Source: Buchnera aphidicola (Taiwanaphis decaspermi)
GTDB lineage: Bacteria > Pseudomonadota > Gammaproteobacteria > Enterobacterales > Enterobacteriaceae
Assembly: GCF_039405155.1 (NCBI RefSeq)
Contig: NZ_CP135049.1
Coordinates: forward strand, 62,001 to 126,000
DNA: 64,000 nt
Direction of reading: 5' to 3'
Shown: positions 48,178-60,410 of the stretch, in pieces
Position numbering within the stretch: the first letter of the stretch is position 1
Layout: each line of letters begins with the position of its first letter
Program-made: the position numbers and the translations under genes
Notes under the pieces: model-generated
The model's input: the letters and a program-made list of their open reading frames with translations, nothing else
Databases searched by the model: none
Told to the model about the DNA's origin: nothing

Positions 48178-50091
48178 CTATTTTTTTGGATCTTTAATTT
48201 CTTCAAACTCTGCATCTACAACATTTTTTTCTTTAGTTGTGTTTTTTTTTGAAGTTGTTTGTTTATTTGATTGTTCATTTTTTTGTTTATATGATAACAG
48301 TTTTGATGATTCTTTTATAACAACTTGTATTTTTTTTTCTATTTCTTCTTTTTTTTCAGATTTTATTGATTCGTCTAATTCTTTTAAAGCATTATTTATT
48401 TTTTCTTTTTCAGAAACAGGTATTTTATCTCCACATTCTTTTAATTGTTTTTTTGTAGAATGAGAAATATGATCAGCTTGATTACGTACTGCTATTAATT
48501 CTTCAAATTTTTTATCTGATTCAGAATTTATCTCTGCTTCATTAATCATTTTTTTTATTTCTTCTTCGTTAAGACCAGAAGATGCTTGAATTGTTATTTT
48601 TTGTTCTTTTCCTGTATTTTTGTCTTTTGCTGAAACGTGTAATATACCGTCTGCATCTATATCAAATGTTACTTCTATTTGCGGTATTCCTCTTGGAGCT
48701 GATTGTATTCCATCTAGATTAAATTGTCCTAAAGATTTATTATCTAAAGATCTTTTTCTTTCTCCTTGAAGAACATGTATTGTAACAGCTGATTGATTAT
48801 CCTCTGCTGTTGAAAATACTTGACTATGTTTAGTTGGAATAGTGGTATTTTTTGAAATTAATTTTGTCATAACACCACCCATAGTTTCTATACCTAATGA
48901 TAATGGTGTAACATCTAATAATAATACATCTTTTACATCACCAGATAATACTCCTCCTTGAACAGCTGCACCTACAGCTACTGCTTCATCAGGATTTACA
49001 TCTTTTCTTGGTTCTTTTCCAAAAAATTCAGCTACTTTTTTTTGAACCATTGGCATACGAGTTTGACCACCAACTAATATTATATCATTAATATCTTTAA
49101 TATCTAATTTTGCATCTTTCAAAGCTAATTTCAATGGTTTAATAGATTTTATAATTAGATCTTCTACTAATGATTCTAATTTAGCTCTAGTAACTTTAAT
49201 ATTTAAATGTTTTGGTCCTGTAGAATCAGCTGTTATGTAAGGTAAATTGACCTCGGTTTGTTTTGTAGATGATAATTCTATTTTAGCTTTTTCTGCTGAT
49301 TCTTTTAAACGTTGCATAGCTAAAGAATCATTTCTTAAATCCATTCCTTGATCTTTATTAAATTCTGATACTAAATAATTTATTAATCTGCTATCAAAGT
49401 CTTCTCCTCCTAAATGAGTATCTCCATTTGTTGCTAACACTTCGAATGTTTGTTCTTTATCAACATCATCTATTTCGATTATTGAAATATCAAAAGTACC
49501 ACCACCTAAATCATAAACAGCTATTGTTCTATTTCCTTTTCCTTTATCTAAACCATACGCTAATGCAGCAGCTGTAGGTTCATTAATTATTCTTTTAACT
49601 TCTAAGCCTGCTATTCTTCCAGCATCTTTAGTAGCTTGTCTTTGTGTATCATTAAAATATGCAGGAACAGTTATAACTGCTTCAACTATTTTTTCTCCTG
49701 AATATTCTTCTGCAGTTTTTTTCATTTTTTTTAATACTTCTGCTGATATCTGAGGTGGAGATATTTTTTCATTTTTTACGTTTAACCATGCGTCACCATT
49801 ATTAGATTCTACAATATCATATGGCATGATTTTTATATCTCTTTGAACTTCCTCATCAGTAAATCTTCTACCAATTAATCTTTTAATAGCAAAAAGAGTA
49901 TTTTTTGGATTTGTTATAGCTTGTCTTTTTGCTGGTTGTCCTACTAATATCTCTCCTTTAGTCGTATATGCTATAATTGACGGAGTAGTGCGTTCTCCTT
50001 CAGAATTTTCTAATACTTTTGCTTTTTTACCGTCCATAATAGCAACACAAGAATTAGTAGTACCTAAATCTATACCTATAATTTTACCCAT
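48178..50091 (-). CDS. dnaK: molecular chaperone DnaK (Hsp70)
   Basis: 637 residues (E. coli 638). [12 protein letters not shown] opens the ATPase domain; phosphate and hinge motifs [23 protein letters not shown] and [11 protein letters not shown] are intact. The linker [16 protein letters not shown] precedes the substrate-binding domain, and the tail ends in the EFEEIKD co-chaperone-binding type. Conservation is far higher than in neighbouring genes. AGGAG lies six to eight bases before the ATG. A sigma-32 promoter is visible upstream. High chaperone load is typical of Buchnera and fits the mistranslation expected from eroded synthetase editing (inference). Confidence 0.98.
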   Translation of the reverse strand: MGKIIGIDLGTTNSCVAIMDGKKAKVLENSEGERTTPSIIAYTTKGEILVGQPAKRQAITNPKNTLFAIKRLIGRRFTDEEVQRDIKIMPYDIVESNNGDAWLNVKNEKISPPQISAEVLKKMKKTAEEYSGEKIVEAVITVPAYFNDTQRQATKDAGRIAGLEVKRIINEPTAAALAYGLDKGKGNRTIAVYDLGGGTFDISIIEIDDVDKEQTFEVLATNGDTHLGGEDFDSRLINYLVSEFNKDQGMDLRNDSLAMQRLKESAEKAKIELSSTKQTEVNLPYITADSTGPKHLNIKVTRAKLESLVEDLIIKSIKPLKLALKDAKLDIKDINDIILVGGQTRMPMVQKKVAEFFGKEPRKDVNPDEAVAVGAAVQGGVLSGDVKDVLLLDVTPLSLGIETMGGVMTKLISKNTTIPTKHSQVFSTAEDNQSAVTIHVLQGERKRSLDNKSLGQFNLDGIQSAPRGIPQIEVTFDIDADGILHVSAKDKNTGKEQKITIQASSGLNEEEIKKMINEAEINSESDKKFEELIAVRNQADHISHSTKKQLKECGDKIPVSEKEKINNALKELDESIKSEKKEEIEKKIQVVIKESSKLLSYKQKNEQSNKQTTSKKNTTKEKNVVDAEFEEIKDPKK

Positions 50092-50506
50092 GTACTTTCT
50101 CCTAAAAAAGTAAAATTTAAAATATAATAATATTTTTTTTTTTGTTTTTTATCTGTTATAATTTTTATTGTTTTTTTTATATTTTTGATGTTAATTTCTT
50201 TTATTATTTTTTAATATAATTAAATAAATGGGGAGCTTGTTGATTTTGATCAAGTTGTTAGATAAAAATAAATATAAAATATCTAATTTCTTGTCATAAA
50301 TACAATATATATTTATTACTAATTAATATTTTGTTTTTTTACAAAAATAATTATATTTTATAAAATTAAATTTTGCCAATCATTTACTATAATTAATTAA
50401 TTACATATATTATAATATATATATATATAAAAAGATATTACAACTATAAATATATCAATATTTATTAATAAATATTATTTTATTTAATTTTTAATTAGGA
50501 AATATT
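50092..50506. other. 415-bp divergent regulatory spacer, dnaK / nuoA
   Basis: It holds the dnaK ribosome site and a 5' leader of roughly 125 bases, the sigma-32 promoter at 50226-50254, then about 250 bases of A/T sequence that must contain the nuo promoter. Alternating TA around 50415-50428 is low complexity. I see no further gene. Confidence 0.6.
50226..50254 (-). promoter_or_regulatory. sigma-32 heat-shock promoter of dnaK-dnaJ
   Basis: On the minus strand CTTGAT (50249-50254) and CCCCATTT (50226-50233) are separated by exactly 15 bases. This matches the RpoH consensus (CTTGAA, 13-15 bases, CCCCATnT) with one mismatch in the -35. The CCCC block stands out in this A/T background. It points at dnaK, whose ATG is 135 bases downstream. 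Confidence 0.85.
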
Positions 50507-50872
50507 ATGTATGATTTTTTTGACAATGAAGTAATTCAGTTTATATTATACATTTTTTTCTCTTTTATTGTTTGCATTATAATGGTTACAGGTGGATATT
50601 TATTAGGAGGAAAATCTTTAGAATCTAAAAATAAAAATCTACCTTTTGAATCTGGCGTAAAATCTACAGGAAATACGAAAATAAAATTTGGATTTAATTT
50701 TTATTTAATAGCTATATTATTTGTGATATTTGACATAGAATCTGTTTATTTGTATTCGTGGGTTGTATCTATAAGTGAATGTGGATGGGAAGGATTTATA
50801 GAAGCACTATTTTTCGTTTTTCTTTTATTTATTAGCTTAATATATTTAATAAAATTAAAGATTTTAAAATAA
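50507..50872 (+). CDS. nuoA: NADH dehydrogenase I subunit A
   Basis: First gene of the 14-subunit complex I operon (13 genes with nuoC-D fused). 121 residues (E. coli 147; most of the difference is terminal). Three membrane helices near 10-33, 63-85 and 92-115. The conserved loop FESGVKSTGNTKIKFGFNFYLIAILFVIFDIE contains the Asp/Glu pair of the quinone-entry region (FDIE). AGGAAA precedes the ATG. Confidence 0.95.
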   Translation: MYDFFDNEVIQFILYIFFSFIVCIIMVTGGYLLGGKSLESKNKNLPFESGVKSTGNTKIKFGFNFYLIAILFVIFDIESVYLYSWVVSISECGWEGFIEALFFVFLLFISLIYLIKLKILK

Positions 50873-50912
50873 AAAATTATTAAGATATTTTTTTTTTATA
50901 TAAGGGTTACTT

Positions 50913-51563
50913 ATGAGTTATACTTTTACAAAAATTAAAATAAATAACAAAAATAAAAAAAATAAAAAAAAAAAAATATTGAATAATTATTTTCAAGAAA
51001 GTACTCAAAAAAATATTTTTTTTTGTAAATTAAAGTCAATATTACATAATATAGTTAATTGGGGAAGAAAAAATTCTATTTGGCCATATAACTTTGGTTT
51101 ATCATGCTGTTATGTAGAAATGGTTACTTCATTTACTTCGGTACATGATGTTTCTAGGTTTGGATCAGAAGTTCTAAGAGCTTCTCCTCGACAAGCTGAC
51201 CTTATGGTAATAGCTGGAACTCCTTTTATAAAAATGGCACCAATAATTAAACGTTTATATGATCAAATGTTAGAACCTAAATGGGTTATTTCAATGGGAT
51301 CATGTGCTAATTCAGGTGGTATGTACGATGTTTATTCTGTAGTTCAAGGAATAGATAAAATTTTACCCGTAGATATATATATTCCTGGGTGTCCTCCTAG
51401 ACCTGAAGCTTATATGCAAGCATTAATGTTATTGCAAAAAAGTATTGGTAAAGAAAAACGTCCTTTATCTTGGATAATTGGAGATCAAAAAATATATAAA
51501 TATAATTTTAAATCTGAAAAAGAAAGAAAAAGTTTTAAAAGAATGTCTATTACAAAAATATAA
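50913..51563 (+). CDS. nuoB: NADH dehydrogenase I subunit B (cluster N2)
   Basis: 216 residues (E. coli 220). It binds the [4Fe-4S] cluster N2 that passes electrons to quinone. The four ligands are the tandem Cys65-Cys66 (LSCCYVEM), Cys131 ([11 protein letters not shown]) and Cys160 (PGCPPRPEA). The Lys-rich first 35 residues are variable. It sits 40 bases after nuoA. Confidence 0.97.
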   Translation: MSYTFTKIKINNKNKKNKKKKILNNYFQESTQKNIFFCKLKSILHNIVNWGRKNSIWPYNFGLSCCYVEMVTSFTSVHDVSRFGSEVLRASPRQADLMVIAGTPFIKMAPIIKRLYDQMLEPKWVISMGSCANSGGMYDVYSVVQGIDKILPVDIYIPGCPPRPEAYMQALMLLQKSIGKEKRPLSWIIGDQKIYKYNFKSEKERKSFKRMSITKI

Positions 51564-51617
51564 ATAATAAAATATTATATGTGTTTTATTTATTAATTTT
51601 TAAGAGATACAAATTTA

Positions 51618-53402
51618 ATGACAATTGCAAATAACAACAAATGCAAAAATGTTAATATTTTTCACGACTCAATTATAAAAAAACTATTATCTTACTACGG
51701 AAAAAATAATTTTTTTATACAAAACACCAAGATAGGTTCACCTGTTATTTGGATAAAATCTAAAAATTTGATAAAAATAGTAAATTTTTTAATCAAAGTA
51801 AAAAAACCTTATATAATGTTGTTCGATTTACATGGATGTGATGAAAGAGTTAGAAACAATAACAAAGAATTACCACTTGCTGATTTTTCTGTTTTTTATC
51901 ACCTAATATCTATAGAAAGAAATAAAGATATAATATTAAAAGTAGCATTATTTGAAAATAAATTATTTTTACCTACTTTAACTAATATATTTCCTAATGC
52001 TAATTGGTATGAAAGAGAAGTGTGGGATATGTACGGCATATCTTTTGATAATCATCCTAATTTAACTCGTATTTTAATGCCAAAATATTGGAAAGGTCAT
52101 CCTTTAAGAAAAGATTATCCATCTAGAGCAACAGATTCTCAACTATATTTTTTAAACAAAAATAAAGAAAAAAAAGAAATGGATGATTTAAAATTTTCTC
52201 CAAAGTTATATGGTATGAATGTAAAAAATAAAAGTAATGATTTCATGTTTTTAAATTTTGGACCTAATCATCCTTCTGCTCATGGAGCTTTTAGAATTAT
52301 ATTGCAATTAAACGGAGAACAAATAGTAGATTGTGTTCCTGATATAGGATACCATCATAGAGGAGCAGAAAAAATAGCTGAAAGGCAATCTTGGCATAAT
52401 TATATTCCATATACAGATAGAATAGAATATTTAGGTGGATGTATTAACGAAATGCCATATATTTTAGCTGTAGAGAAATTAGCAGGAATAGAAGTTTCTG
52501 ATAGAATAAAATATATAAGAGTTATGCTTTCAGAATTGTTTCGTATAAATAGTCATTTGCTATATATTTCTACTTTTATTCAAGATGTAGGAAATATGAC
52601 TCCTGTTTTTTTAGCTTTCACAGATCGTCAAAAAATTTATGATATTATAGAGTTAATCACCGGATTTAGAATGCATCCAGCTTGGTTTAGAATAGGAGGG
52701 TTAGCAAATGATTTGCCAAAAAAATGGGATCTATATTTAAAAGAATTTTTGAAATGGATTCCTAAAAGACTTGAGTTATATAGAAAATCTTCATTAGAAA
52801 ACAGTATATTAATTAATAGGTCTAAAAACATCGCTTGTTATGATAAAAATGAAGCTATTAAATGGGGAATAACAGGAGCTGGATTAAGAGCTACTGGAGT
52901 TAACATAGATATAAGAAAGTGGAGACCTTATTCAGGATATGAATATTTTGATTTTGATGTTCCATTAGGAAATGGTATAAGTGATGCATATAATAGAGTT
53001 ATGTTAAAATTTGAAGAAATTTATCAAAGTATAAATATTTTAGGCCAGTGTTTAAAAAATATGCCTGAAGGACCTTATAAAATGGATCATCCTTTAACAA
53101 CTCCTCCAATAAAAAAATTAAGTTTAAAACATATTGAAACACTTATTAATCATTTTTTAAATGTTTCCTGGGGGCCTGTAATACCTTCTAATGAATCTTT
53201 TCAAATGATAGAAGCAACGAAAGGTATTAATAGTTACTATTTAATTAGTGATGGAAATACAAACAGCTACAGAACTAGAATAAGAACACCAAGTTTTCCT
53301 CACTTACAACAAATACCATCTGTTATTAAAAATAATTTTTTATCTGATTTAATTGTTTATTTAGGAAGTATTGATTTTGTGATGTCTGATGTGGATCGTT
53401 AA
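51618..53402 (+). CDS. nuoC: NADH dehydrogenase I fused subunit C/D
   Basis: 594 residues (E. coli fused NuoCD about 600), the enteric fusion. The C part (to about 190) ends with [13 protein letters not shown] and GHPLRKDYP. The D part has [32 protein letters not shown] [10 protein letters not shown] and the C-terminal [11 protein letters not shown]; together with NuoB it forms the quinone site. The spacer after it is two bases, so nuoE translation is likely coupled. Confidence 0.97.
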   Translation: MTIANNNKCKNVNIFHDSIIKKLLSYYGKNNFFIQNTKIGSPVIWIKSKNLIKIVNFLIKVKKPYIMLFDLHGCDERVRNNNKELPLADFSVFYHLISIERNKDIILKVALFENKLFLPTLTNIFPNANWYEREVWDMYGISFDNHPNLTRILMPKYWKGHPLRKDYPSRATDSQLYFLNKNKEKKEMDDLKFSPKLYGMNVKNKSNDFMFLNFGPNHPSAHGAFRIILQLNGEQIVDCVPDIGYHHRGAEKIAERQSWHNYIPYTDRIEYLGGCINEMPYILAVEKLAGIEVSDRIKYIRVMLSELFRINSHLLYISTFIQDVGNMTPVFLAFTDRQKIYDIIELITGFRMHPAWFRIGGLANDLPKKWDLYLKEFLKWIPKRLELYRKSSLENSILINRSKNIACYDKNEAIKWGITGAGLRATGVNIDIRKWRPYSGYEYFDFDVPLGNGISDAYNRVMLKFEEIYQSINILGQCLKNMPEGPYKMDHPLTTPPIKKLSLKHIETLINHFLNVSWGPVIPSNESFQMIEATKGINSYYLISDGNTNSYRTRIRTPSFPHLQQIPSVIKNNFLSDLIVYLGSIDFVMSDVDR

Positions 53403-53404
53403 AT

Positions 53405-53899
53405 ATGTATAGTAAAATAAAAAAAAATAATCATAATTTAAATGAAAAAGAAATAAAATTTATAAAAAATGAAAAAAAAAAATATTTACATTCAAGATCT
53501 GCAATTATAGAAATATTAAAATTTATTCAAAAAAAAAGAGGCTGGATAAGTAAAAAAAATATTATTGAAATTTCTAATATTTTAAAAATTAGTGCATGTG
53601 ATATTGAAGGTGTGGCTACTTTTTATAGTAATATTTTTAGAAAGCCTGTAGGACGTAACATTATAAAATATTGCGATAGTGTTGTATGTTATATAAATAA
53701 TTATGATTTAATAGTAAAAAAAATATATAAAATTTTAAAAATAAAAAAAGGAGAAACTACTAATGATGATAACTTTACTTTATTACCTGTGTGTTGTTTA
53801 GGAAAATGTGATAAAGGTCCTGTGATAATGATTAATAATAAAATATATTCTAATGTAACTACTGACTCAATAATAAAAATAATCGAGTTTTATAAATGA
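53405..53899 (+). CDS. nuoE: NADH dehydrogenase I subunit E (cluster N1a)
   Basis: 164 residues (E. coli 166). A thioredoxin-like [2Fe-2S] protein with ligands Cys90 and Cys95 (YCDSVVC) and Cys131 and Cys135 (CLGKC). The N-terminal helical part is Lys-rich. The stop overlaps the nuoF ATG by four bases. It forms the NADH-input module with NuoF and NuoG. Confidence 0.97.
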   Translation: MYSKIKKNNHNLNEKEIKFIKNEKKKYLHSRSAIIEILKFIQKKRGWISKKNIIEISNILKISACDIEGVATFYSNIFRKPVGRNIIKYCDSVVCYINNYDLIVKKIYKILKIKKGETTNDDNFTLLPVCCLGKCDKGPVIMINNKIYSNVTTDSIIKIIEFYK

Positions 53900-55224
53900 A
53901 TAATATTAAAAAAGATCAAGAATGTTATCCTTTAACTTGGATGTTTAGAAAAGATAAAAAAACAGTATGGTTGAAAGAATATGAAAATAACAATGGTTAT
54001 AATGCTGCTAATAAATCTGTTAAAAATATGCAATCAAATGAAATTATATCACTTATTAAAGATGCAGGATTAAAAGGTAGAGGAGGAGCTGGTTTTCCTA
54101 CTGGAATTAAATGGGATTTAATAAATAAAGATGATATAAAATCACAAAAATATTTGCTATGTAATGCTGATGAAATGGAACCAGGAACATATAAAGATAG
54201 ATTTTTATTAGAAAATGTTCCTCATCAGTTAATTGAAGGTATGATAATAGCAGCTTTTGCAATTACAGCTAACTGTGGATATATTTTTTTACGAGGAGAA
54301 TACATTAATATTGAAAAAATAGTTAAAAAAGCTATATGTGAAGCTTATAGTAAAAAATATTTAGGAAAAAATATTTTTAATAGTAGTTTTAGTTTTGATT
54401 TGTTTTTACATACAGGTGCTGGTAGATATATTTGTGGAGAAGAAACAGCATTAATAAATTCTTTAGAAGGTCGTCGTGCTAATCCAAGAAGCAAACCTCC
54501 ATTTCCAGCACATTCAGGTTTATGGGGTTATCCAACTTGTGTTAATAATGTAGAAACATTATATAATGTGGCTCCAATAATATCAAATGGTAGTAATTGG
54601 TATAAAAAATTATCTAAAAGTAATGTAGATTTTGGCACAAAGTTAATGGGATTTTCAGGAAAAGTAAACAATCCTGGTGTTTGGGAATTACCTTTTGGTA
54701 TAACTGCAAGAGAAATATTAGAAGATTATGCTGGTGGTATGAAAAAAGGATTTAAATTGAAAGCCTGGCAGCCTGGAGGAGCAAGTACAGATTTTTTGTT
54801 ACCTGAGGATTTAGATGTATGTATGGATTTTTTTAGTGTAAAAAATAAAGGAAGTAGATTAGGCACAGCTTTGTCTATGGCTGTTGATGATAAAACAAAT
54901 ATTGTCTCTTTATTATTAAATATAGAAACTTTTTTTGCTAGAGAATCATGTGGTTTATGTACTCCATGTCGAGATGGTTTGCCTTGGATTGTAAAAATAT
55001 TAAAAAAAATAAAAAGAGGTAAAGGAGAAAAAAGAGATATAAAAATATTATATGAATTATGTACACAACTTGGTCCTGGAAAAACTTTTTGTTCTCATGC
55101 TCCGGGTGCTATGGAACCTTTACAAAGTGCTTTAAATTTGTTCAAATATGATTTTAAAGTTAAAAAAAATAAAAATTCTAAAAAGAAAACTAATTTACGT
55201 ATAGATATTAAATATGATAAATGA
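53896..55224 (+). CDS. nuoF: NADH dehydrogenase I subunit F (NADH/FMN, cluster N3)
   Basis: 442 residues (E. coli 445). NADH and FMN sites: [13 protein letters not shown] and [19 protein letters not shown], with [13 protein letters not shown] between them. Cluster N3 ligands are in [12 protein letters not shown] and in the later FCSHAPG. A Lys-rich tail of about 20 residues follows. FMN comes from RibF encoded at 45558. Confidence 0.97.
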   Translation: MNNIKKDQECYPLTWMFRKDKKTVWLKEYENNNGYNAANKSVKNMQSNEIISLIKDAGLKGRGGAGFPTGIKWDLINKDDIKSQKYLLCNADEMEPGTYKDRFLLENVPHQLIEGMIIAAFAITANCGYIFLRGEYINIEKIVKKAICEAYSKKYLGKNIFNSSFSFDLFLHTGAGRYICGEETALINSLEGRRANPRSKPPFPAHSGLWGYPTCVNNVETLYNVAPIISNGSNWYKKLSKSNVDFGTKLMGFSGKVNNPGVWELPFGITAREILEDYAGGMKKGFKLKAWQPGGASTDFLLPEDLDVCMDFFSVKNKGSRLGTALSMAVDDKTNIVSLLLNIETFFARESCGLCTPCRDGLPWIVKILKKIKRGKGEKRDIKILYELCTQLGPGKTFCSHAPGAMEPLQSALNLFKYDFKVKKNKNSKKKTNLRIDIKYDK

Positions 55225-55302
55225 AAAACATTATTTTATTTTTTAGTAATGCATACAATTTATGTTAATAATTATTTAATAATACAGAAGAAATAATTAA
55301 TT

Positions 55303-58017
55303 ATGATTAATATATATATTGATAAAAAAAAATATAAAGTAAAAAAAAATATTAATTTGTTGCAAGCATGTTTATCTCATTCAATAGATATACCATATTT
55401 TTGCTGGCATCCAAAATTAGGAAGTATAGGATCATGTAGACAATGTGCTGTTAAGATATATGAAGATAAAAATGACGATGTTGGTAAACTTATAATGTCT
55501 TGTATGACTCCAGTAAAAAATAATCAAATTATTTCGACAAATGATAAGGAATCAAAAAAATTTAGAAAAATGATAATAGAATTATTAATGACTAATCATC
55601 CTCACGATTGTCCTATTTGTGAAGAAGGTGGTAATTGTCATTTGCAAGATATGACTGTAATGACACAACATAATGTTAGACGTTACAAATTTTCAAAAAA
55701 GCATTATAAAAGTCAGTTTTTAGGATCTTTCATATCTCATGAAATGAACCGTTGTATATCTTGTTATAGATGTGTAAGATTTTATAACGATTATGCAGGA
55801 GGAAAAGATTTTGGAGTGTATGGTATAAGTAATAATTTATATTTTGGACGCATACAATCTGGAACTTTAGAAAGCGAGTTTTCAGGTAATTTAATAGAAA
55901 TATGTCCAACTGGTGTTTTTACAGACAAAGTTCATTCAAAAAAATATAATAGAAAATGGGACATGCAAAATGCACCTAGTATTTGTCAACATTGCAGTAT
56001 TGGATGTAATTTGATTATAGGTGAACGTTATGGTGAATTACGCAAAATAGATAATAGATATAATACATATATTAATAAATATTTTATATGTGATTTAGGT
56101 CGTTTTGGTTATGGTTATAATAATTTACACAATAGACCTTTCATTCCAATTTTTAATCATAAAAAAAAAAATAAAAAGTTAGATATAAAAACTGCTATAA
56201 AATATGCTTCAAAAATTATCAATACATCATCTAATGTTATTGGTATAGGATCATCTAGAACTAGCATTGAAAATAATTTCGCGTTATATTCTATGGTTGG
56301 AAAAAAAAATTTTTCCACTGGTATATCTGAAAAATATAATAAATCTATAAAATTAATAATTGAAACGTTTAAAAAAAGTAATTTAGATATACCATCGATT
56401 TCGGACATAGAAAAATCTGATTTAATATTAATATTAGGAGAAAATGTTTCACAAACTGCTCCAATTATTTCCTTAGCTATAAGACAGGCTGTAAAAAATA
56501 ATAATTTTAATAAAAAAAACAAAAACAATATTTATTCGTGGCAATTTGATGCAATTAAAAATATTAATCAAAATTTAAAAAGTAATCTTTTTATTACTAA
56601 TGTAACACCTACAGGATTAGATGATGTATCTAAATATAAATATTTTGATTCAATAGAAAAACAATGTATATTTGCATGTAATATAGCTAATAATATAAAT
56701 AAAACTTTTCCTAAAATTAAAAATTTTAACAAAAAATTATTAAAAATTACAAAAAAAATATCTAAAAAATTATTATTAGCTAAAAATCCTTTAATAATAT
56801 CAGGTATTAGCTCTGGTAGTTTAAAATTAATAAAAAGTGCGATAAATATATCATATGCGTTAAAATCCAAAGGATCTTTTGTAAAAACCATAATATTACC
56901 TTTAGAATCTAATGATATTGGATTAGGATTAATAGGAGGAATTTCTTTGGATAAAGTTTTAGATAAATGTAAAAATAATTTAGTTGATACTATTATTATT
57001 ATGGAAAATGATATTTACCGTTTTTTAACAAAAAAAAATGTAAATATTATTAAAAAAAATGTTAATAATATAATATTAATAGATCATCAGTTTACTAAAA
57101 CTTCTAAAATATCTAATTTATTACTACCTTCTATGACATCTATAGAAAGTTCAGGAACTATAGTTAATTATGAAAGTAGACCTCAAAGATTTTTTAAAGT
57201 ATATGAACCTAGTTTTTATGATAAAAATAAAAAACAATTAGAAGGATGGAGATGGATAGATAAAATAAAACAAAAAATTAATAATACGGGAAAAAGTTAT
57301 ATAAATATAGATAAAATAGTTGATTACTGTATTTCAGAAATTCCAATTTTAAAAAATATTAAATATGTTTCTCCAAAAGTAGATTTTAGAATATTTAATC
57401 AAAAAATAGCTCGTTCTCACATAAGATATAGTGGTAGAACTTCTATGATGTCTAATGTTTGTATACATGAAAAAAGTCAACCTGAAGATATTGACAGTAT
57501 GTTTTCTTTTTCTACAGATGGTTTAAATAATATAAATTGCCAGACTGATCATATACCATTTGTTTGGTATCCAGGATGGAATTCTCCTCAATCAATAATT
57601 AAATATAAAAAAATATTTCATAATAATTTTCATAAAAAAAAAATAATATTATTTAAATATATAAATAATATTAAAAACTCGCCTTTTATTTTAAAAATAA
57701 AAGAACATAGTATAAAAAAATGGAAAATAATACCATATTATCTTTTGTTTGGTTGTCATTATTTAACACAACTTACAAAGATCATACGAGATAAAAATAT
57801 TAAAGTTTATGGGATAATAAATAATTTAGATGGTATAAGATATGGGTTTTTAGAAGAAGAAAAAATAGAATTTACTTGTTTATCTGAAAATTTTTATTTT
57901 TATTGTCGTTATTCAAAATATATGAAACCTGGACATATAGGTTTGCCTTTAGGAATGAAACATATTCCATTATCTTTGTCTATGAAATTTGCTAGCGATT
58001 TAAGGAAAAAATTATGA
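55303..58017 (+). CDS. nuoG: NADH dehydrogenase I subunit G
   Basis: 904 residues (E. coli 908). The N-terminal ferredoxin domain holds cluster N1b (FCWHP ... SCRQC ... SCMTP). [14 protein letters not shown] binds N5 with a His ligand. [11 protein letters not shown] and ICPTGVF form N4, and CQHCSIGCN the enteric-type N7. The long remainder is a molybdopterin-oxidoreductase fold with no cofactor role and is rich in Lys/Asn/Ile. It starts 78 bases after nuoF and overlaps nuoH by four. Confidence 0.97.
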   Translation: MINIYIDKKKYKVKKNINLLQACLSHSIDIPYFCWHPKLGSIGSCRQCAVKIYEDKNDDVGKLIMSCMTPVKNNQIISTNDKESKKFRKMIIELLMTNHPHDCPICEEGGNCHLQDMTVMTQHNVRRYKFSKKHYKSQFLGSFISHEMNRCISCYRCVRFYNDYAGGKDFGVYGISNNLYFGRIQSGTLESEFSGNLIEICPTGVFTDKVHSKKYNRKWDMQNAPSICQHCSIGCNLIIGERYGELRKIDNRYNTYINKYFICDLGRFGYGYNNLHNRPFIPIFNHKKKNKKLDIKTAIKYASKIINTSSNVIGIGSSRTSIENNFALYSMVGKKNFSTGISEKYNKSIKLIIETFKKSNLDIPSISDIEKSDLILILGENVSQTAPIISLAIRQAVKNNNFNKKNKNNIYSWQFDAIKNINQNLKSNLFITNVTPTGLDDVSKYKYFDSIEKQCIFACNIANNINKTFPKIKNFNKKLLKITKKISKKLLLAKNPLIISGISSGSLKLIKSAINISYALKSKGSFVKTIILPLESNDIGLGLIGGISLDKVLDKCKNNLVDTIIIMENDIYRFLTKKNVNIIKKNVNNIILIDHQFTKTSKISNLLLPSMTSIESSGTIVNYESRPQRFFKVYEPSFYDKNKKQLEGWRWIDKIKQKINNTGKSYINIDKIVDYCISEIPILKNIKYVSPKVDFRIFNQKIARSHIRYSGRTSMMSNVCIHEKSQPEDIDSMFSFSTDGLNNINCQTDHIPFVWYPGWNSPQSIIKYKKIFHNNFHKKKIILFKYINNIKNSPFILKIKEHSIKKWKIIPYYLLFGCHYLTQLTKIIRDKNIKVYGIINNLDGIRYGFLEEEKIEFTCLSENFYFYCRYSKYMKPGHIGLPLGMKHIPLSLSMKFASDLRKKL

Positions 58018-58982
58018 TAAAAAATATTTTTAATGAATTTAGTTTCATTCATGTAATGAAGCCATTACTTTTTTTGTTCTCAATAATTTTTTTTGCTTCT
58101 TCATTAAGTTTTGTAGAAAGAAGATTATTAGCATTATTTCAAAATAGATATGGTCCTAATCGTGTAGGTTGGAATGGTTGTTTGCAAATATTAGCTGACA
58201 CAATAAAAATGTTTTTTAAAGAAGACTGGATACCACCTTTCTCACATAAATTTTTTTTTGTTATTTCTCCTATAATATCTTTTATATCTTTGTTATTAGT
58301 TGTTGCTATTATACCATTTTCTACTTCTTTTTTAATAATTAATTTAGATATAGGTATATTATTTTTTTTAATGATGTCTAGTTTGTCTGTATATTCTATA
58401 TTGTTTTCAGGATGGTCAAGTAATAATAAATATTCTTTATTAGGAGCAATGAGAGCTGCAGCTCAAACTATTAGTTATGAAATATTTTTAGGTTTATCTT
58501 TAATGGGTGTTGTCGCACAAGCTAAATCTTTTAATATAATTGATATAATTAATAGTCAAAAAAATTTGTGGAACATTTTACCTCAATTTTTTGGTTTTAT
58601 AGTTTTTTTTATATCATCTTTAGCATTATGTCATAGACATCCTTTTGATCAACCAGAAGCTGAACAAGAATTAGCTGATGGTTATCATATTGAATATTCA
58701 GGAATTAAATTTGGAATGTTTTTCATCGGTGAATATATTTCTATCATAGCAGTTTCTTCCTTAATGTCGTGTTTATTTTTAGCTGGAGGTAATAATTTTT
58801 TAGGTTTACCAAAATTTTTATGTTTTTCTTTGAAAACATTATTTTTTATATTTACTTTTATATTAATTAGGGCTTCTTTACCAAGACCTCGTTATGATAA
58901 AGTTATGTATTTTGGATGGAAAATATTATTACCAATAACTTTGTTTAATTTATTGATTACTGCTTTTTTTATTTTAAATTAG
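58014..58982 (+). CDS. nuoH: NADH dehydrogenase I subunit H
   Basis: 322 residues (E. coli 325), eight or so membrane helices. Quinone-chamber loop signatures are intact: [28 protein letters not shown], and the acidic cytoplasmic loop [12 protein letters not shown] followed by [21 protein letters not shown] is conserved near the C-terminus. It starts within the nuoG stop (ATGA). Confidence 0.97.
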   Translation: MIKNIFNEFSFIHVMKPLLFLFSIIFFASSLSFVERRLLALFQNRYGPNRVGWNGCLQILADTIKMFFKEDWIPPFSHKFFFVISPIISFISLLLVVAIIPFSTSFLIINLDIGILFFLMMSSLSVYSILFSGWSSNNKYSLLGAMRAAAQTISYEIFLGLSLMGVVAQAKSFNIIDIINSQKNLWNILPQFFGFIVFFISSLALCHRHPFDQPEAEQELADGYHIEYSGIKFGMFFIGEYISIIAVSSLMSCLFLAGGNNFLGLPKFLCFSLKTLFFIFTFILIRASLPRPRYDKVMYFGWKILLPITLFNLLITAFFILN

Positions 58983-58998
58983 CTTAAAAGGAGTATTT

Positions 58999-59538
58999 AT
59001 GTTTTTTTATAATATTATTCGTTATTTTTTTAGTAATATAAAAAGTATGTTTATTGTATTTATGAACATTTTTTCTAAAAGAGAAACACTATTATATCCT
59101 GAAAAAAAAGTAAATATTCCTCCAAGATATCGTGGTAGAATAATTTTAACAAGAGATTCTAATGGTGAAGAAAGATGTGTTTCTTGTGGATTATGTGCAG
59201 TAGTGTGTCCTGTAGGTTGTATTTCTTTGCAAAAGAAAGAAGGAAAAAATGGTCGATGGTATCCAAAATTTTTTAGAATTAATTTTTCAAGATGTATATT
59301 TTGTGGTTTATGTGAAGAATCTTGTCCAACAACTGCTATCCAAATGACTAGAGATTTTGAAATGAGCGAATATAAAAGAACAGATTTAGTATATGAAAAA
59401 AAAGATTTATTGATTTCAGGTCCAGGAAAAAATCATAAATATAATTTTTATGAAAAATCAGGAAAAATAAATATATTTAAAAAAAACAATAAAAATATCA
59501 AAAGAAAAATTGTAGATACAAAAAAAATATTACCATAA
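58999..59538 (+). CDS. nuoI: NADH dehydrogenase I subunit I (clusters N6a, N6b)
   Basis: 179 residues (E. coli 180). Two [4Fe-4S] ferredoxin motifs: [15 protein letters not shown] (about 59-73) and [15 protein letters not shown] (about 97-111). [13 protein letters not shown] leads into the first. The N-terminal amphipathic helix docks on NuoH; the tail is Lys-rich. AAAAGGAG precedes the ATG. Confidence 0.97.
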   Translation: MFFYNIIRYFFSNIKSMFIVFMNIFSKRETLLYPEKKVNIPPRYRGRIILTRDSNGEERCVSCGLCAVVCPVGCISLQKKEGKNGRWYPKFFRINFSRCIFCGLCEESCPTTAIQMTRDFEMSEYKRTDLVYEKKDLLISGPGKNHKYNFYEKSGKINIFKKNNKNIKRKIVDTKKILP

Positions 59539-59564
59539 ATATATTTTGTTAATAAGGATTTATA

Positions 59565-60068
59565 ATGAATTTTATTTTTTATTTTTGTAGCTTGATAGCT
59601 ATTTTAACAACTTTTTTAACTATATTTCAAAAAAAATTGATAAATTCGTTATTATTTTTTTTAATATCTTTAATTGCAACTTCAGGTATTTTTTTTTCAT
59701 TAGGTTCTTATTTTTCTGGGTCTTTAGAGATCATTATATATGCTGGAGCAATAATGATATTGTTTGTTTTTGTAATAATGATGTTAAATATTGAGCAAAA
59801 AAAAATTATAAAAAAAAAATTTTTTGAAAAAATAAAAAAATATGTTTTACCTTCTTTAATATCTTTGATTTTACTAATTTTTTTTGTTTGTATCATAAGA
59901 AAATCATTAAACAACGAACAAATTTTATTTAATAAATTTGACATTAAAAATGTAGGAGAAAAATTATTTGGTCCTTACATATTATTAGTAGAATTGTCTT
60001 CCTTATTAATTTTATCTGCTTTAATAATCGCAATACATTTTATTCATCATGAAGAAAAAGTACGATAA
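59565..60068 (+). CDS. nuoJ: NADH dehydrogenase I subunit J
   Basis: 167 residues (E. coli 184), five membrane helices. The family signature IIYAGAIMILFVFVIMML (third helix, with the pi-bulge) is intact at about 57-75. The C-terminal helix SSLLILSALIIAIHFI is also typical. AAGGA is before the ATG. 42 bases separate it from nuoK. Confidence 0.95.
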   Translation: MNFIFYFCSLIAILTTFLTIFQKKLINSLLFFLISLIATSGIFFSLGSYFSGSLEIIIYAGAIMILFVFVIMMLNIEQKKIIKKKFFEKIKKYVLPSLISLILLIFFVCIIRKSLNNEQILFNKFDIKNVGEKLFGPYILLVELSSLLILSALIIAIHFIHHEEKVR

Positions 60069-60110
60069 AAATTTCTATATATCAACAATAAAAAATTAAG
60101 GAAAAAATAT

Positions 60111-60410
60111 ATGATTCCTTTGTCTCATGGTTTAATAGTTTCATCTATATTGTTTTTTTTAGGATTAACATCTTTAGTGCTACATAAAAATTTGATATTT
60201 ATTATAATAAGTTTAGAAATTATGATAAATGCGGTTATTACATCATTTATAATTTCAGGAAGTTATTGGTTTTCAATAGATGGACAAATATTTTATATAT
60301 TGATAATTACTTTTGCATCTGTGGAAACAACAATATTATTATCATTATTAATAAAGAATTATCGTTTTAATCAAACATTAAATATCGATAAATTGAGTGA
60401 GACAAATTAA
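60111..60410 (+). CDS. nuoK: NADH dehydrogenase I subunit K
   Basis: 99 residues (E. coli 100), three membrane helices. The two key membrane glutamates are visible, in ISLEIMINAV (first) and FASVETTILLSLL (second). These link NuoK to the proton pathway. AAGGAAAA precedes the ATG. TAATG: its stop overlaps the nuoL start by one base. Confidence 0.96.
   Translation: MIPLSHGLIVSSILFFLGLTSLVLHKNLIFIIISLEIMINAVITSFIISGSYWFSIDGQIFYILIITFASVETTILLSLLIKNYRFNQTLNIDKLSETN

Noticed and set aside
48020..48463. Plus-strand ORF of 147 codons over the dnaJ/dnaK junction
   Set aside because: Shadow of dnaK C-terminal coding sequence; Phe/Ser-rich with no homology.
50415..50428. Alternating TA run upstream of nuoA
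   Set aside because: Simple low-complexity sequence; not evidence of an origin or a regulatory site by itself.
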